NCBI RefSeq assembly: GCF_017814275.1
Contig: NZ_JAGIYQ010000011.1
Coordinates: forward strand, 62,001-126,000
Reading direction: 5' to 3'
Origin: Gottfriedia endophytica
GTDB taxonomy: Bacteria; Bacillota; Bacilli; Bacillales; Bacillaceae_G
Length of the DNA stretch: 64,000 nt
A program made the translations under genes and the position numbers. The notes under the pieces are model-generated. The model saw only the letters and a program-made list of their open reading frames with translations, was not told the origin of the DNA and made no database searches. This document shows, piece after piece, positions 38,320 through 48,814 of this stretch; position 1 is the stretch's first letter; every line of letters starts with the position of its first letter.

Positions 38320-41300
38320 TTACTTAATTATTACAGAACGATTTACTACACTACCCTTGTTTCCTGCTTTATCAACTGCATATAAAGTAATTGTATTCTT
38401 TCCTTTACCTACTTTTGATAAGTTTACAGTAAATGTTCCGTTACTTGATACTTTAACATTAGTTACTACTTTATTACCAATTTTTACAACAATTGTAGAA
38501 TTAGCTTCAGCAGTACCTTTAATTTGAATTTGGTTTTTATTTTTTAGAATGAAGCTTGAAATCTTAGGTGCGTTTGGTGCTGTTTTATCTAGAACTTTGA
38601 CATTTGTAGCAGCACTTTGATTTCCAGCTGTATCTTTTGCATATACAGATAACTGTGTTCCAGCTTTTTGTTGTTTAATTTTGATACTAAATAATCCTTT
38701 AGAATCGGCTTTTCCTGTTGCAACTACAATATTATTGATTTTCACAATGATTATTGCATTTGCTTCTGTGATTCCAGTAATCTTCGTATCATTGTCAGCA
38801 ATTAAATTAATAATTGGTGCTTTTGGTGCTGTACGATCTAATATTGTAATTGATGATGCTTCACTTTGATTTCCTTCAACATCTTTAACAATTACTGTTA
38901 ATACAGTTCCTGCTTTTTGTGGCGTGATTTCAATACTATATATTCCTTCTGCATCTGCTTTTCCTGTTGCAACAACTATATCTTTGTTTTTTACAACAAC
39001 AGTGGCATTTGCTTCTGTCTTACCTGAAATCAATCTATCATTGTCATCAATTGGATTAATAACGGGTCCAATCAGTAACCATTTTGCATAAAGCGTTACA
39101 GAACTCGTCACTTTATCTGTCGCAAAATTCCATGCAGTTTGACCTATAGTATCCTTATACCAACCAACAAATGTGTAACCTTTTCTTGTTGGTGCTGTTG
39201 GTTCTCCAACAGTCGTATTAAAGATTACTGTCTTAGAATCTACTACACTTCCACCTTGGCTATTAAATGATACTGTATACGAGTTACTACTCCACCTCGC
39301 ATATAATATTGTGTTTGCTGTTACTTTATCTGTCGTAAAATTCCATGCATTTTTTCCTTCAGCATCTTTATACCAACCAACGAATGTATAACCAGATCTT
39401 GTTGGTGCTACTGGTTCTCCAACAGTCGTATTAAAGATTACTGTTTTAGATTCTACTACACTTCCACCTTGGCTATTAAATGATACGGTATACGAGTTAC
39501 TACTCCACTTCGCATATAATATTGTGTTTTCTGTTACTTTATCTGTCGCAAAATTCCATGCATTTTTTCCTTCAGCATCTTTATACCAACCAACGAATGT
39601 ATAACCAGGTCTTGTTGGTGCTGCCGGTTCTCCGACAGTCGTATTAAAGATTACTGTTTTAGAATCTACTACACTTCCACCTTGGCTATTAAATGATACT
39701 GTATACGAGTTACTACTCCACTTCGCATATAATATTGTGTTTTCTGTTACTTTATCTGTCGCAAAATTCCAAGCAGTTTGACCTTCAGCATCTTTATACC
39801 AACCTACGAATGTATAACCAGGTCTTGTTGGTGCTGTTGGTTCTCCAACAGTCGTATTAAAGATTACTGTTTTAGAATCTACTACACTTCCACCTTGGCT
39901 ATTAAATGATACGGTATACGAGTTAATACTATTATTACTACTCCACTTCGCATATAATATTGTGTTTTCTGTTACTTTATCTGTCGCAAAATTCCATGCA
40001 GTTTTTCCTTCAACATCTTTATACCAACCATCGAATGTATAACCAGTTCTTGTTGGTGCTGTTGGTTCTCCAACAGTCGTATTAAAGACTACTGTTTTAG
40101 AATCTACTGCACTACCACCTTCGCTATTAAATGATACTGTATACGAGTTACTACTCCACTTCGCATATAATATTGTGTTTTCTGTTACTTTATCTGTCGC
40201 AAAGTCCCATGCATTTTTTCCTTCAGCATCTTTGTACCAACCATCAAATGTATAACCAGGTCTTGTTGGTACATTCGGTGCAGTGATTGTTGTTTTATAT
40301 TCTGCTGTCTTACTTTGTACTAATCCACCATCTTGTCGATCAAAAATAACAGTGAATTTAGTAGGTGACCATTTTCCATAAATTGTTTTTGCAGAATAGA
40401 TGGAATTTGTGAAATCCCAAGGGATTGTGCATTCTTCATCAGCAAACCAAGTTAAATCATAACCATGAACAGTTGGTGTTGTGATTCTGCGTGCAACAAT
40501 TTGATCCTTAGTTCCTTCTTTTAGTTCAGCCGGAGCATCTCCTGGAAGGACGAAATGCACAATATATCCATTTACTACTTTTTGAACGAATGTCACATCA
40601 GAATAGTCAGTAGCCTTAATCGTAATCGTATAATCTTTTACTCTTGTGAAAAGACTATTATCTAAAGTAATTGTTCGGTTCACTTTATCCACATCGAATT
40701 TCGATCCATCTACTGCACTACCGTTGATGGCAATACCAGTAATTGCATTTGCCCAATCTTTGTCGACGTACTCTAACACAATATTGTTCCCTAATGCATT
40801 ATCCGTTGTATCTGGTGTCACAAAAGACCCAGCTAACGCATATTTCGCGTAAAGGGTGATTGGTTTTGTCACAATGTTATCAAAATCATATGGGATTGTT
40901 AAATTTTGATCCATATACCAACCATAGAATTTGTAGCCTACCTTTGTCGGATCGATTGGTTTTGACGCATTTCTATCCACGATTTGTGATGGTACTGGAT
41001 CTCCACCATTTGACTCAAACGTAACTGTATAACCGATGACTTGGTCAATCACCACAACATCTTTATATCCTTCTGAAACAATCGTCACATTGACCTTTTG
41101 TCCATTTGTGAAAAGTGAAGCTTTAAGGGTAATATTATTATTCGAAACCGTGTAATCTTTATTTAGTTCTAGAGTTTTAGAACCTATCATTACAGCTTTG
41201 ATATTATTTTTCCAAGTGCCAACATCAGTAAATGTTAACGTAATGTCGCTACCTACAATATTTCCTACAACGTCTTTATTCACTGTTGGTGGAACTTTAA

Positions 41301-44300
41301 TCCAAGATAAATAGAAAGTTGAATTATCTGTTAGGACTTTAGGGTTTGTTGTAATATCAGATTTCTTATCACTTGAACTCGCTGCATCCAAATAAAGGTC
41401 GTTACTAATCGTTAAATTTCCATTCGTTACGCGTGTTGAACCTGTAGACATATTTGGCGCTGTTGTTTTCCCATTAACCAACATATCGGCAAAATATAGG
41501 TCATTTGCATTCTTTAACGTACCGGCATTTAAATCAATATGACGTCTATACCCAAGTTGTATATTTGGAATTACGACATTTTCACCTGAAGTAGATGTTA
41601 ACGTTAATTCATACCCTTTGATAGCGCCAAAATTTGCAAGCGTTGGCATTTCACTGAAAGCAAACTTTTCTCCTAAATTACTTTGACCTGCTTGAACAGC
41701 TTGATCATGTGTTGCAGTTTTGAACGATAGGATTCCGTTACTTTCATTTGACGACAAGTCATAAGTACTTGGGTCTAAAGTATACTTCGTCGGTGTCGTT
41801 TCTGTTGTGCCATCGCTCTTCATTGCATAGAATTTCGCTTCTATTTTTGCAATTTTGTCTTTTCCTGTTAACCAAGAAACATTCGTTAAATAATCAGGGA
41901 TATTAATTTTTAAATCGCCTTCTCCAAGCACCCATCCTATTCCACTTACAGAACCGTTACTTCCGTCAAATTTTAATCCATTCGGGTTCGCTTTATCAAC
42001 TGGTGAATAACTTTGTGTCGTATTCATTTGCCATTTTGCATAAACAGTTTTGTCTGCTGTTAAAGCACGCGATGGATCCCACAGTGTTGTACCAGTTGGT
42101 TCATTAAACCACCCAAGGAACTTATAACCAGGTTTCGTTGGTGCAGGCCTCATATATGAAACCAAATCACTACTCGGACCATTCGATCTACTTGAATCAG
42201 CCTTGTATCCTACTGCCATCGGGTTAATTACTGTACCGCCTTGGCTGTCAAAATTAATAGTGAATCCAACTGGCTGTTGACCTGTGTAAACAGGATCGTA
42301 ACCTGCGATGGAATCTGGATAAACAGTGCCATCTGTTCCTATTGAGCCGATCGTAAATCTGTAAAGTTGTGGCAGATAGCTTTTTCCACCAGGGTTGACA
42401 GTCGCTTGATTATACGTTGAACCATTATTCGGATCAAGTGTCGAATCTGTCATAAATGTTTTCGCATTGAACGTAATTTTACCTGGCATACTGATGTCAT
42501 AATATTTTTGATTTGTATCTGGATTGATTAAATTACTTATATCCATACTTTTTCCAGTATTTGTCGTCACAATCACTTTATTGATACCATTTCGCCAGTT
42601 CGCATTTTCTGGGAATGTTAATGTTAAATCCTGTCCGATATGCGCTACTGTTGGATCAGTAATGATTGGAATCACAGGCGTTGGAATTGGAACCGCTGAG
42701 ACTGTGAAAGCCTTAGTTACATCTTGGTATCCTGTAGCCTTTACTGTCATTGTGTAATTCGTTGCCGTTGGGAATAACGATCCAGGGAACGTAATTTTAG
42801 ATGGCATAGTCTGTTGAACACCATTTTGATCATAATACATATATGCTGGTGATATATTCACTAAATTTGTTACATCAGTTGTACCTAGCATGATTGTTGT
42901 AATTGATTTTCTCCATACTACATCATCTACGAACACCGTACTTGTAGGAACAAGTGAGATTGTTGCGCCATTTTGTAAGTCTTGTAGCTTTGGTGTTGTT
43001 ACGATTTGTTGACTTGGAGCTGTAAAATTAAGTTTTTGCATAACTTGCTGTAATGTATCTCCGGCATTTAACGTGATTGAGCCTGCAAAGTCTGTTGTAA
43101 TCGTTTTATCTTGATCTACTGTTAATTGTGCAGTTGGAACAGTTACCCCTGCATCAATTGCACTTTGATTTTGTTGACCAAAGTTTTTAAAGATGAAATA
43201 GAAGTCATTATAATCAATTCCGTAACCAAATCCACTTGGCTTAATCCAATATATATCTGCATCACGGTTCGTGTTTAAGAATGCAGTTTTATTAGCTAAT
43301 GTATTCGCTGGATTATTAAAATTATTTAAGTTTTTATATTGGTAATAGACATCGATTTCTTTCAGTAAATCTTTCATATCGATTACGTTGTCACCATTTA
43401 CATCCCCACCTAAAAGGATAGGGAATAGACCTCGAATATCCTTTACAGTACCTGATTGATAACCGAATTTGTTTTCACCAATTACAGGTGTTTTTTCATA
43501 TCCTTTAAAGTGTCCTGGTACACTTGCTTCGACAGAATACGGCTTGTCACTAACATCCATTGTCAAAGCATAATAAGGGTTTATAAACGTATAAGCCATT
43601 GTATTATTAAATGATGTTGGTTGGTCCGTTGTAAATTTTTTACCTTTATCATCAATAGCAGTTACCTTCGCACCAGAATCAACCGTGAATTGAGGATATT
43701 GGTTATTTACATTATTTCTTGCGAAAGATTCCGCTGCCACTTGCCCTCTAAGTACAGAGATATTCTGTCTTACATAAGGTACATTTGTTGGAAACCATGC
43801 AACACGTGTATCCTCACCTGACAAAGTTAAATTCGCTTGCAGTAATTGATACTCGAATGGTCCTGTTATTGGATCAGGGCTGTTATAAGTCACATCTGCT
43901 TCAATAATCGGCATATCATGGTCAAGTGCACCAGCTGGGCCTATATTTGAAATTGTCACATCTGTTGTTTTACCCTTTTGATAAATTGGATGAACATAAG
44001 GTTGACTGACTGAAAGTACTTTAGTTGGATCAATCCCCTTACCGATCAGGTAATTTTTATACTCCTCCGTTAGTCGGATATTGCTAAATTCGTAAACACT
44101 ATTACTGTTCAGCATAAATTTACCGCCAGTCATTCCAACACCATACTTAGTTGTGATAGTCGTTTTGAATGGTTTATTCGCATCGATGACCAATTTATCT
44201 TCGTTACCTAGACCTGCGTCTATTCCATTAGATGAAGTTAATGTAACATACGGATTTCCCTTTTTGATAAAATAATAAGTCTGTCCGTTTATACTTCCAT

Positions 44301-47300
44301 CACTTTCACCTGAATAATCAACAGGGTCAATATAAAATTCACTACCCAATTTATTTGCAACGTCCTCAGCCGTCACACCAAAATGAAAACGACCTTTCGC
44401 ATCAGTATTAAAGTAAACTGTTGGGAACATACTATCTTGATAACCTATAACACTGTTCAATGCTTGATCAACTGGAACTGGTGTTATGCCATCCTTAGGA
44501 CTTGGCACTGACGTTTCTCCATTATTTTTCATCACATCTATGTTCGAGTCATAAACCGTACCATAGAATCCTTTTATTTCTTGTCCAGGCAAATATCCTG
44601 TCGTATCAATTTCATAAATTCCACCATTGGAGTCTTGATCCATCTTCATTGTTGGTGGTGTACCGTCAACATAGACCGTATCTTCCGCTGTGTAACGTTT
44701 TCCATCTTTACCAGTTGCGATCAACTCCAGCGAGTAAGCACCTTCTTTTAGCACTTCCACTTTGTTTGAGATGCCAGACTGATCATACGTTCCATCATAT
44801 GTTTTTGTAAATGGAAGATAAAATCCTCTAAAAAGTGTTATAAGTGGTCCATATTGAACACCTGGGATCAAATTACTACCGTTTGATAACGTGTTAGCTA
44901 TACCTATATATTTTCCATCCTTGTCTTTTATGGCAATATATAAGTTTTCCATTTCATTATTTACCGATAAATAATAAGCTGAAAGATTTCCTTCTGCCGC
45001 CGCTTTTATCGCTACTTGGAATTTATTAATTCCTTTTTCCGCAACTGTAATCGTAAACGGAATACGATAAGACTCAGATGAGTCCTGAGAGTTTACTAGG
45101 CTAATATAACCCTCGTAAGTTCCCTCTAACGAATTTGACGGTACTGTAATTTTTGCCATTGCTTTAACAGTACTTTCTCCGCCAACATTAATAGATGACA
45201 CATTTTTCCCATCTACAGTAAAATCAATATTAACATCATTTCCTGTACCCGGACACACTTTATTCGATCCAGCAAATTTTGTTGAAATATATTCAGTACT
45301 TACATTAAATGTTTTACTGCTAGTTCCTTGATTGATTACATTGAAGTCTTTTGATGCAATAACGTCATCAGAACCGTTCGTTGAACCTTCTCCTCTGCCT
45401 TTAAAACCAAAGAACATGCTTCCAGTAAGATTATCAACTTCATGTAATGTTGATGCGTCTGCTAGATTATCTTGCGTAATTGCTTTATCTAAAACTTGGA
45501 TTCTAGTATCTGCATTAATCGCACGAGCTGGGTCAACACGTCCTGCACCGACCTGGTATACACTATAAGTCTTTGAATCTGTATTAATATCTTTTGCTGT
45601 GTTCATTAATGCCGCCTTTACATCTGCTGGAGTGTAATCTGGATGAGCAGCTAACACCAATGCTGAAATACCTGCAACGTGAGGAGTTGCCATAGAAGTA
45701 CCTGACATAATCTGATAATCATATTTATAATCATGTGTTGTATTGTCTTGTGGCTCCCAAATATCGTATGGAGCTGTTGAAGAAATATCTACACCAGGTG
45801 CTACAACATCTGGCTTAATCGACCAATTCGAAACAGGTCCTGTTGAGCTAAAGCTTGCCAATTCGTCTCCATTCTTAGAAATTGCTGGATCAAGTGTAGA
45901 TGGGAACGTAATGCTTGCTGATTTAGGATCCTTCTGAATTTCATCTGAAAGAGCTTGCCCTTCCGCTTGAGTCAATGAAATAGAGTATACATTATCCATA
46001 CTTACACCTAAGAAACTTGCAATATATCCTTGGTTATCGGAATCCTCAGTGTTATCCCAGATAATCATACCCTCTGCTCCGGCTTTTTTAGCATTTGCCA
46101 TCTTTGTCTGTAAATACTCTCCGCCACGTTTTACAAGAGCAAGTTTACCAGACATATTAATTCCATCGTAAGCTGCTACACTACCTAAACCAACATCAAC
46201 GATAGGAATTGTTTTCCCTTTAAATTCATCATCTGCTTGTGCGAAGTTTTTACCAAACAAACGAGCTTTATAGGAAGCTGAGCCATTATTTATTGTCATC
46301 ACTGGAATGTCTTCCGGAATTGTACTTGCTCCAACTGTTATTGCTAACGGTGATGTTCCAGGTGAGCCCACAGTAGCTGTACCTGGACCACTATTACCTG
46401 CTGCAACATCACATACAACACCTGATAAAGTAGCGTTGTTTATAGCGATACTAGTTGGATAAAGCGGATTATTAACCGATGCGCCAAGTGAAAGATTGAT
46501 GACATCCATATGATCCTTTACTGCTTGATCAATGCCATTCAATACAGAGTCTGATGTACCATGTCCACCTGGTCCTAAAACACGATAAGCATAAAGGTCA
46601 ACATTTGGAGCTACTCCGTTTGCTGAATAGACATTATTATTATCTGTCGTATTAGCAGCAATTGTTCCTGAAACGTGAGTACCATGTGATGTTATATACT
46701 GCTTATAATCCCCAGGTGGTGGTCCTACAGTTGGATCCGGGTTCGACTTAGCTGCTTTCCAATCATTATAAGTTGTTTCCATTGGGTCATTGTCATCCAC
46801 ATAAATTACATTACCTTTTGAATCGATTCCTGAATTATTGACAAAGTCATGTCCACCCTTATATACAGCTTTTAAATCAGGGTGATTGTAATCGATACCT
46901 GTATCTAGTACCCCTACTTTCACTCTCTTGCCAGCACGAGGACCAGATTTAATAATACCTGTGTTTCCTTCTGCTTGAAGTTTATCAATACCCAATAAAG
47001 TAAGTCCTGATGTAGGCTTACCCACATTATCACTTGTACCTGAAGATTGTGATGTACTATCTTGATCAGCTACAGTATATTCAACCGCTGACCATATAGA
47101 AGCAACTTCTGGATTTTCCGATAATTTTTCAACGAGATTTGAAGGTAAAGATAAAGCTACTCCATTAAATGCCTCTGAATATTCTCTCGAAATACTCATA
47201 GTTGTGTTAACAGATTTTCCGCCAACAACTGTAGTTTTAGGTTGAGTGTTCACAAAGGTTTTAAATTTAGTATGAGATTCTTCAACTTTGTTTTGTGCGT

Positions 47301-47706
47301 CTGAATATTCAGCTGCAAAATCTTGTCTATTTAAAGTTGCTCCACCATTTGCCAATGATTGCTTAATAATTTGTATCTTAGCGGGATCTTCTTTAAATTG
47401 AACAATTACATTAATATTTTTTGAGCTATGTAAATCTTTTTGGTCCACATGGATTTTTTGTGCATTATCTGCACCAGTAAGCTTGTTAATATTTGCTTTT
47501 TGCTCGGTAGTAAGTCCGTCAAGAATACGGTTTACTTCATCGGCAGTAAAAGTGCCATTAGATGCAGTTTGCTGAGTTAAGTTAGTATCAGCAAATGCTT
47601 GTTTCAAACCAAGAGGCAATACAACGTTTGAAAGCATTGCACTCAACGCAAAGATCGAAAATACTTTCCATATCTTTCTCTTACTCATCTTTTTTCTTTG
47701 CTTCAT
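38320..47706 (-). CDS. Giant secreted S8 subtilase with PA, dockerin-like, HID and nine InlB-type repeat domains
   Basis: 3128 residues. Signal peptide about 1-40; I9-like propeptide (about 98-215); S8 catalytic domain with Asp in VGVLDTGIDYNHPDL (about 268), His in SHGTHVSGTIA (about 342), Asn in AAGNSGPG and Ser in SGTSMATPHVAG (about 669); an inserted PA domain (about 490-600). Then beta-rich domains, a dockerin-like GDVNGDNVIDMKDLL (about 1425), HID/DUF1533-type modules with WRNGINKVIV-like motifs, and nine InlB B-repeats between about 1813 and 2873, six of them in tandem. Three Ig-like domains close the protein. No LPXTG motif or other clear wall anchor. Likely an extracellular or wall-associated protease-adhesin. 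Confidence 0.92.
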   Translation of the reverse strand: MKQRKKMSKRKIWKVFSIFALSAMLSNVVLPLGLKQAFADTNLTQQTASNGTFTADEVNRILDGLTTEQKANINKLTGADNAQKIHVDQKDLHSSKNINVIVQFKEDPAKIQIIKQSLANGGATLNRQDFAAEYSDAQNKVEESHTKFKTFVNTQPKTTVVGGKSVNTTMSISREYSEAFNGVALSLPSNLVEKLSENPEVASIWSAVEYTVADQDSTSQSSGTSDNVGKPTSGLTLLGIDKLQAEGNTGIIKSGPRAGKRVKVGVLDTGIDYNHPDLKAVYKGGHDFVNNSGIDSKGNVIYVDDNDPMETTYNDWKAAKSNPDPTVGPPPGDYKQYITSHGTHVSGTIAANTTDNNNVYSANGVAPNVDLYAYRVLGPGGHGTSDSVLNGIDQAVKDHMDVINLSLGASVNNPLYPTSIAINNATLSGVVCDVAAGNSGPGTATVGSPGTSPLAITVGASTIPEDIPVMTINNGSASYKARLFGKNFAQADDEFKGKTIPIVDVGLGSVAAYDGINMSGKLALVKRGGEYLQTKMANAKKAGAEGMIIWDNTEDSDNQGYIASFLGVSMDNVYSISLTQAEGQALSDEIQKDPKSASITFPSTLDPAISKNGDELASFSSTGPVSNWSIKPDVVAPGVDISSTAPYDIWEPQDNTTHDYKYDYQIMSGTSMATPHVAGISALVLAAHPDYTPADVKAALMNTAKDINTDSKTYSVYQVGAGRVDPARAINADTRIQVLDKAITQDNLADASTLHEVDNLTGSMFFGFKGRGEGSTNGSDDVIASKDFNVINQGTSSKTFNVSTEYISTKFAGSNKVCPGTGNDVNIDFTVDGKNVSSINVGGESTVKAMAKITVPSNSLEGTYEGYISLVNSQDSSESYRIPFTITVAEKGINKFQVAIKAAAEGNLSAYYLSVNNEMENLYIAIKDKDGKYIGIANTLSNGSNLIPGVQYGPLITLFRGFYLPFTKTYDGTYDQSGISNKVEVLKEGAYSLELIATGKDGKRYTAEDTVYVDGTPPTMKMDQDSNGGIYEIDTTGYLPGQEIKGFYGTVYDSNIDVMKNNGETSVPSPKDGITPVPVDQALNSVIGYQDSMFPTVYFNTDAKGRFHFGVTAEDVANKLGSEFYIDPVDYSGESDGSINGQTYYFIKKGNPYVTLTSSNGIDAGLGNEDKLVIDANKPFKTTITTKYGVGMTGGKFMLNSNSVYEFSNIRLTEEYKNYLIGKGIDPTKVLSVSQPYVHPIYQKGKTTDVTISNIGPAGALDHDMPIIEADVTYNSPDPITGPFEYQLLQANLTLSGEDTRVAWFPTNVPYVRQNISVLRGQVAAESFARNNVNNQYPQFTVDSGAKVTAIDDKGKKFTTDQPTSFNNTMAYTFINPYYALTMDVSDKPYSVEASVPGHFKGYEKTPVIGENKFGYQSGTVKDIRGLFPILLGGDVNGDNVIDMKDLLKEIDVYYQYKNLNNFNNPANTLANKTAFLNTNRDADIYWIKPSGFGYGIDYNDFYFIFKNFGQQNQSAIDAGVTVPTAQLTVDQDKTITTDFAGSITLNAGDTLQQVMQKLNFTAPSQQIVTTPKLQDLQNGATISLVPTSTVFVDDVVWRKSITTIMLGTTDVTNLVNISPAYMYYDQNGVQQTMPSKITFPGSLFPTATNYTMTVKATGYQDVTKAFTVSAVPIPTPVIPIITDPTVAHIGQDLTLTFPENANWRNGINKVIVTTNTGKSMDISNLINPDTNQKYYDISMPGKITFNAKTFMTDSTLDPNNGSTYNQATVNPGGKSYLPQLYRFTIGSIGTDGTVYPDSIAGYDPVYTGQQPVGFTINFDSQGGTVINPMAVGYKADSSRSNGPSSDLVSYMRPAPTKPGYKFLGWFNEPTGTTLWDPSRALTADKTVYAKWQMNTTQSYSPVDKANPNGLKFDGSNGSVSGIGWVLGEGDLKINIPDYLTNVSWLTGKDKIAKIEAKFYAMKSDGTTETTPTKYTLDPSTYDLSSNESNGILSFKTATHDQAVQAGQSNLGEKFAFSEMPTLANFGAIKGYELTLTSTSGENVVIPNIQLGYRRHIDLNAGTLKNANDLYFADMLVNGKTTAPNMSTGSTRVTNGNLTISNDLYLDAASSSDKKSDITTNPKVLTDNSTFYLSWIKVPPTVNKDVVGNIVGSDITLTFTDVGTWKNNIKAVMIGSKTLELNKDYTVSNNNITLKASLFTNGQKVNVTIVSEGYKDVVVIDQVIGYTVTFESNGGDPVPSQIVDRNASKPIDPTKVGYKFYGWYMDQNLTIPYDFDNIVTKPITLYAKYALAGSFVTPDTTDNALGNNIVLEYVDKDWANAITGIAINGSAVDGSKFDVDKVNRTITLDNSLFTRVKDYTITIKATDYSDVTFVQKVVNGYIVHFVLPGDAPAELKEGTKDQIVARRITTPTVHGYDLTWFADEECTIPWDFTNSIYSAKTIYGKWSPTKFTVIFDRQDGGLVQSKTAEYKTTITAPNVPTRPGYTFDGWYKDAEGKNAWDFATDKVTENTILYAKWSSNSYTVSFNSEGGSAVDSKTVVFNTTVGEPTAPTRTGYTFDGWYKDVEGKTAWNFATDKVTENTILYAKWSSNNSINSYTVSFNSQGGSVVDSKTVIFNTTVGEPTAPTRPGYTFVGWYKDAEGQTAWNFATDKVTENTILYAKWSSNSYTVSFNSQGGSVVDSKTVIFNTTVGEPAAPTRPGYTFVGWYKDAEGKNAWNFATDKVTENTILYAKWSSNSYTVSFNSQGGSVVESKTVIFNTTVGEPVAPTRSGYTFVGWYKDAEGKNAWNFTTDKVTANTILYARWSSNSYTVSFNSQGGSVVDSKTVIFNTTVGEPTAPTRKGYTFVGWYKDTIGQTAWNFATDKVTSSVTLYAKWLLIGPVINPIDDNDRLISGKTEANATVVVKNKDIVVATGKADAEGIYSIEITPQKAGTVLTVIVKDVEGNQSEASSITILDRTAPKAPIINLIADNDTKITGITEANAIIIVKINNIVVATGKADSKGLFSIKIKQQKAGTQLSVYAKDTAGNQSAATNVKVLDKTAPNAPKISSFILKNKNQIQIKGTAEANSTIVVKIGNKVVTNVKVSSNGTFTVNLSKVGKGKNTITLYAVDKAGNKGSVVNRSVIIK
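39080..40370 (-). repeat. Tandem InlB-type coding repeats of about 207 bp
   Basis: Six near-identical 69-residue units inside the subtilase gene, each with SYTVSFNSQGG, GYTFVGWYKD, AWNFATDKVT and ILYAKWSS. The DNA is conserved almost base for base (for example gtcgtattaaagattactgt recurs), so the units arose by recent duplication and can change number. One unit carries a 4-residue insertion (NNSI) at its end. Confidence 0.9.
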
Positions 47707-48063
47707 GGTTTCCCCCCTGATAGAGCGTAATGAATGTGAAAATCATTAGCTCAAACCAAATTTTTGATTTCCGTTAGAAATGTTCGTAATATTCCTAATA
47801 TTAAAACATTAAAATCATTTTACTGGAGTTTTCTAATTTTGTGTATTGGGGGAAAATCAAATTTTACCAACGATATTTTACGACAAAAATACCTTCATTT
47901 GGCCAATTTAGATAAGGAATTAAACAAAATTTATTGCGAAAAAAATCTAATTTAAAGGATTATCGAATAATGTTTTCCAAAAATTTGGGGGAATTTAGCG
48001 TTTTAAAAAAAAGAAAAGTATAAACATCCAGAAAATTCCTTTTACATCAACTCTAACTAAAGA
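47707..48063. other. Upstream region of the giant subtilase
   Basis: About 360 bp of AT-rich DNA. A ggggggaaacc-type ribosome binding site stands directly upstream of the subtilase ATG. An open frame at 47764-47955 on the plus strand is not convincing. No RNA gene seen here. Confidence 0.4.
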
Positions 48064-48107
48064 AAAAGCTATCAATCTCCTAAAACAAATAGGAATGATA
48101 GCTTTTA
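48064..48107 (-). terminator. Hairpin, probable terminator after the DUF6933 gene
   Basis: The stem aaaagctatca...tgatagctttt, with an extended pairing aatctcct/aggaat and a T-rich tail on the minus strand. A second hairpin (gctcaa...ttgagc) lies at about 48138-48168. Confidence 0.65.
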
Positions 48108-48181
48108 AAGGTAGAGGATATCCAAATATAAGATAACGCTCAACCCCTTATATATCAAGGGTTTGAGCCTTCTCGACTGTA

Positions 48182-48225
48182 TGATCCCAACTGGACTTGA
48201 ACCAGCGACCCCCTACCCTGTCAAG
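48182..48225 (-). tRNA. 3' fragment of a tRNA (pseudo-tRNA or attachment-site remnant)
   Basis: On the minus strand: half an anticodon loop and stem (cttgacagggtag), variable region, a full T arm (gctgg-ttcaagt-ccagt) and the 3' acceptor strand tgggatc plus discriminator A. The 5' half (D arm, 5' acceptor) is absent, so it is not a working tRNA. The residual loop gives GAC in the anticodon position, consistent with valine, if the original stem was ctacc/ggtag. Such 3' ends are typical att sites left by tyrosine integrases. Confidence 0.65.
48211..48224 (+). repeat. Direct repeat in the tRNA fragment (att-like, right copy)
   Basis: ccctaccctgtcaa is identical and in the same orientation as 37680-37693, and sits on the anticodon arm. 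The two copies bracket the CRISPR relic and the giant subtilase (about 10.5 kb). Confidence 0.4.
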
Positions 48226-48275
48226 ATAAATCCTAAGAAGATTTCCATATTCATGGGATTTATTAAATAAACTAT

Positions 48276-48791
48276 TTAATTTTTCGAATATTGTTCATTT
48301 AAAGCATCAATCATCATTTTATTAGGATACTTTGGTATTTTCATCATTGGTGTACAGTTAAGATCACGGTTAATTTCAAATATATCAATGGTATTACCTC
48401 TCTCTGCTTCATAATAAATAATATATTCTAATGATAATATCGAATCATTCATTTGTGATATGATACTTCTGTCACTTGTAGCGTAAAATTGAATATCACC
48501 TAGTTGATTAATATACCAATCAACATGATCAGGGTTAATCCCATCTGCAAGAAAGTTTGAGACAATATTCATTTTTACAATTTCTTCAAACATAACAAAA
48601 TCCTTTTTTACTAAGCCATATAAAACAAAATGATACCTTGTCACATTGTTCATTACTAAAACACACTTTTTTCTTCCAATTTTAAATAAATGTGCATGCC
48701 AGCAATAAATTTGATTTACATTCAGTAAATCTGGTTTAGATACTTTTAATTTCATTTCATCTGCTAATTTTTTAGTACATTGAATGATCAT
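48276..48791 (-). CDS. DUF6933-like protein
   Basis: 171 residues. The N terminus MIIQCTKKLADEMKLK is followed by WHAHLFKIGRKKCVLVMNN and TRYHFVLYGLVKKDF, the pattern of the DUF6933 family of unknown function. No membrane segment or catalytic motif. AGGGG lies about 11 nt before the ATG. It is just downstream of the DUF523 gene (23 bp) and may share its transcript. Confidence 0.7.
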   Translation of the reverse strand: MIIQCTKKLADEMKLKVSKPDLLNVNQIYCWHAHLFKIGRKKCVLVMNNVTRYHFVLYGLVKKDFVMFEEIVKMNIVSNFLADGINPDHVDWYINQLGDIQFYATSDRSIISQMNDSILSLEYIIYYEAERGNTIDIFEINRDLNCTPMMKIPKYPNKMMIDALNEQYSKN

Positions 48792-48814
48792 CTTTTTCTT
48801 TCCCCTAATCCCCT

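Noticed and set aside
39080-40370. Regular direct repeats that could look like a CRISPR or satellite array
   Set aside because: The period is about 207 bp, in frame, and encodes InlB B-repeat domains of the subtilase. There are no short repeats with unique spacers.
47764-47955. 63-codon plus-strand frame upstream of the subtilase
   Set aside because: Poor ribosome binding site, composition of translated AT-rich DNA, and overlap with the region where the subtilase promoter must lie.
48182-48225. Functional tRNA-Val gene
   Set aside because: Only the 3' half is present. The 5' acceptor and D arm are missing, so it is reported as a fragment.
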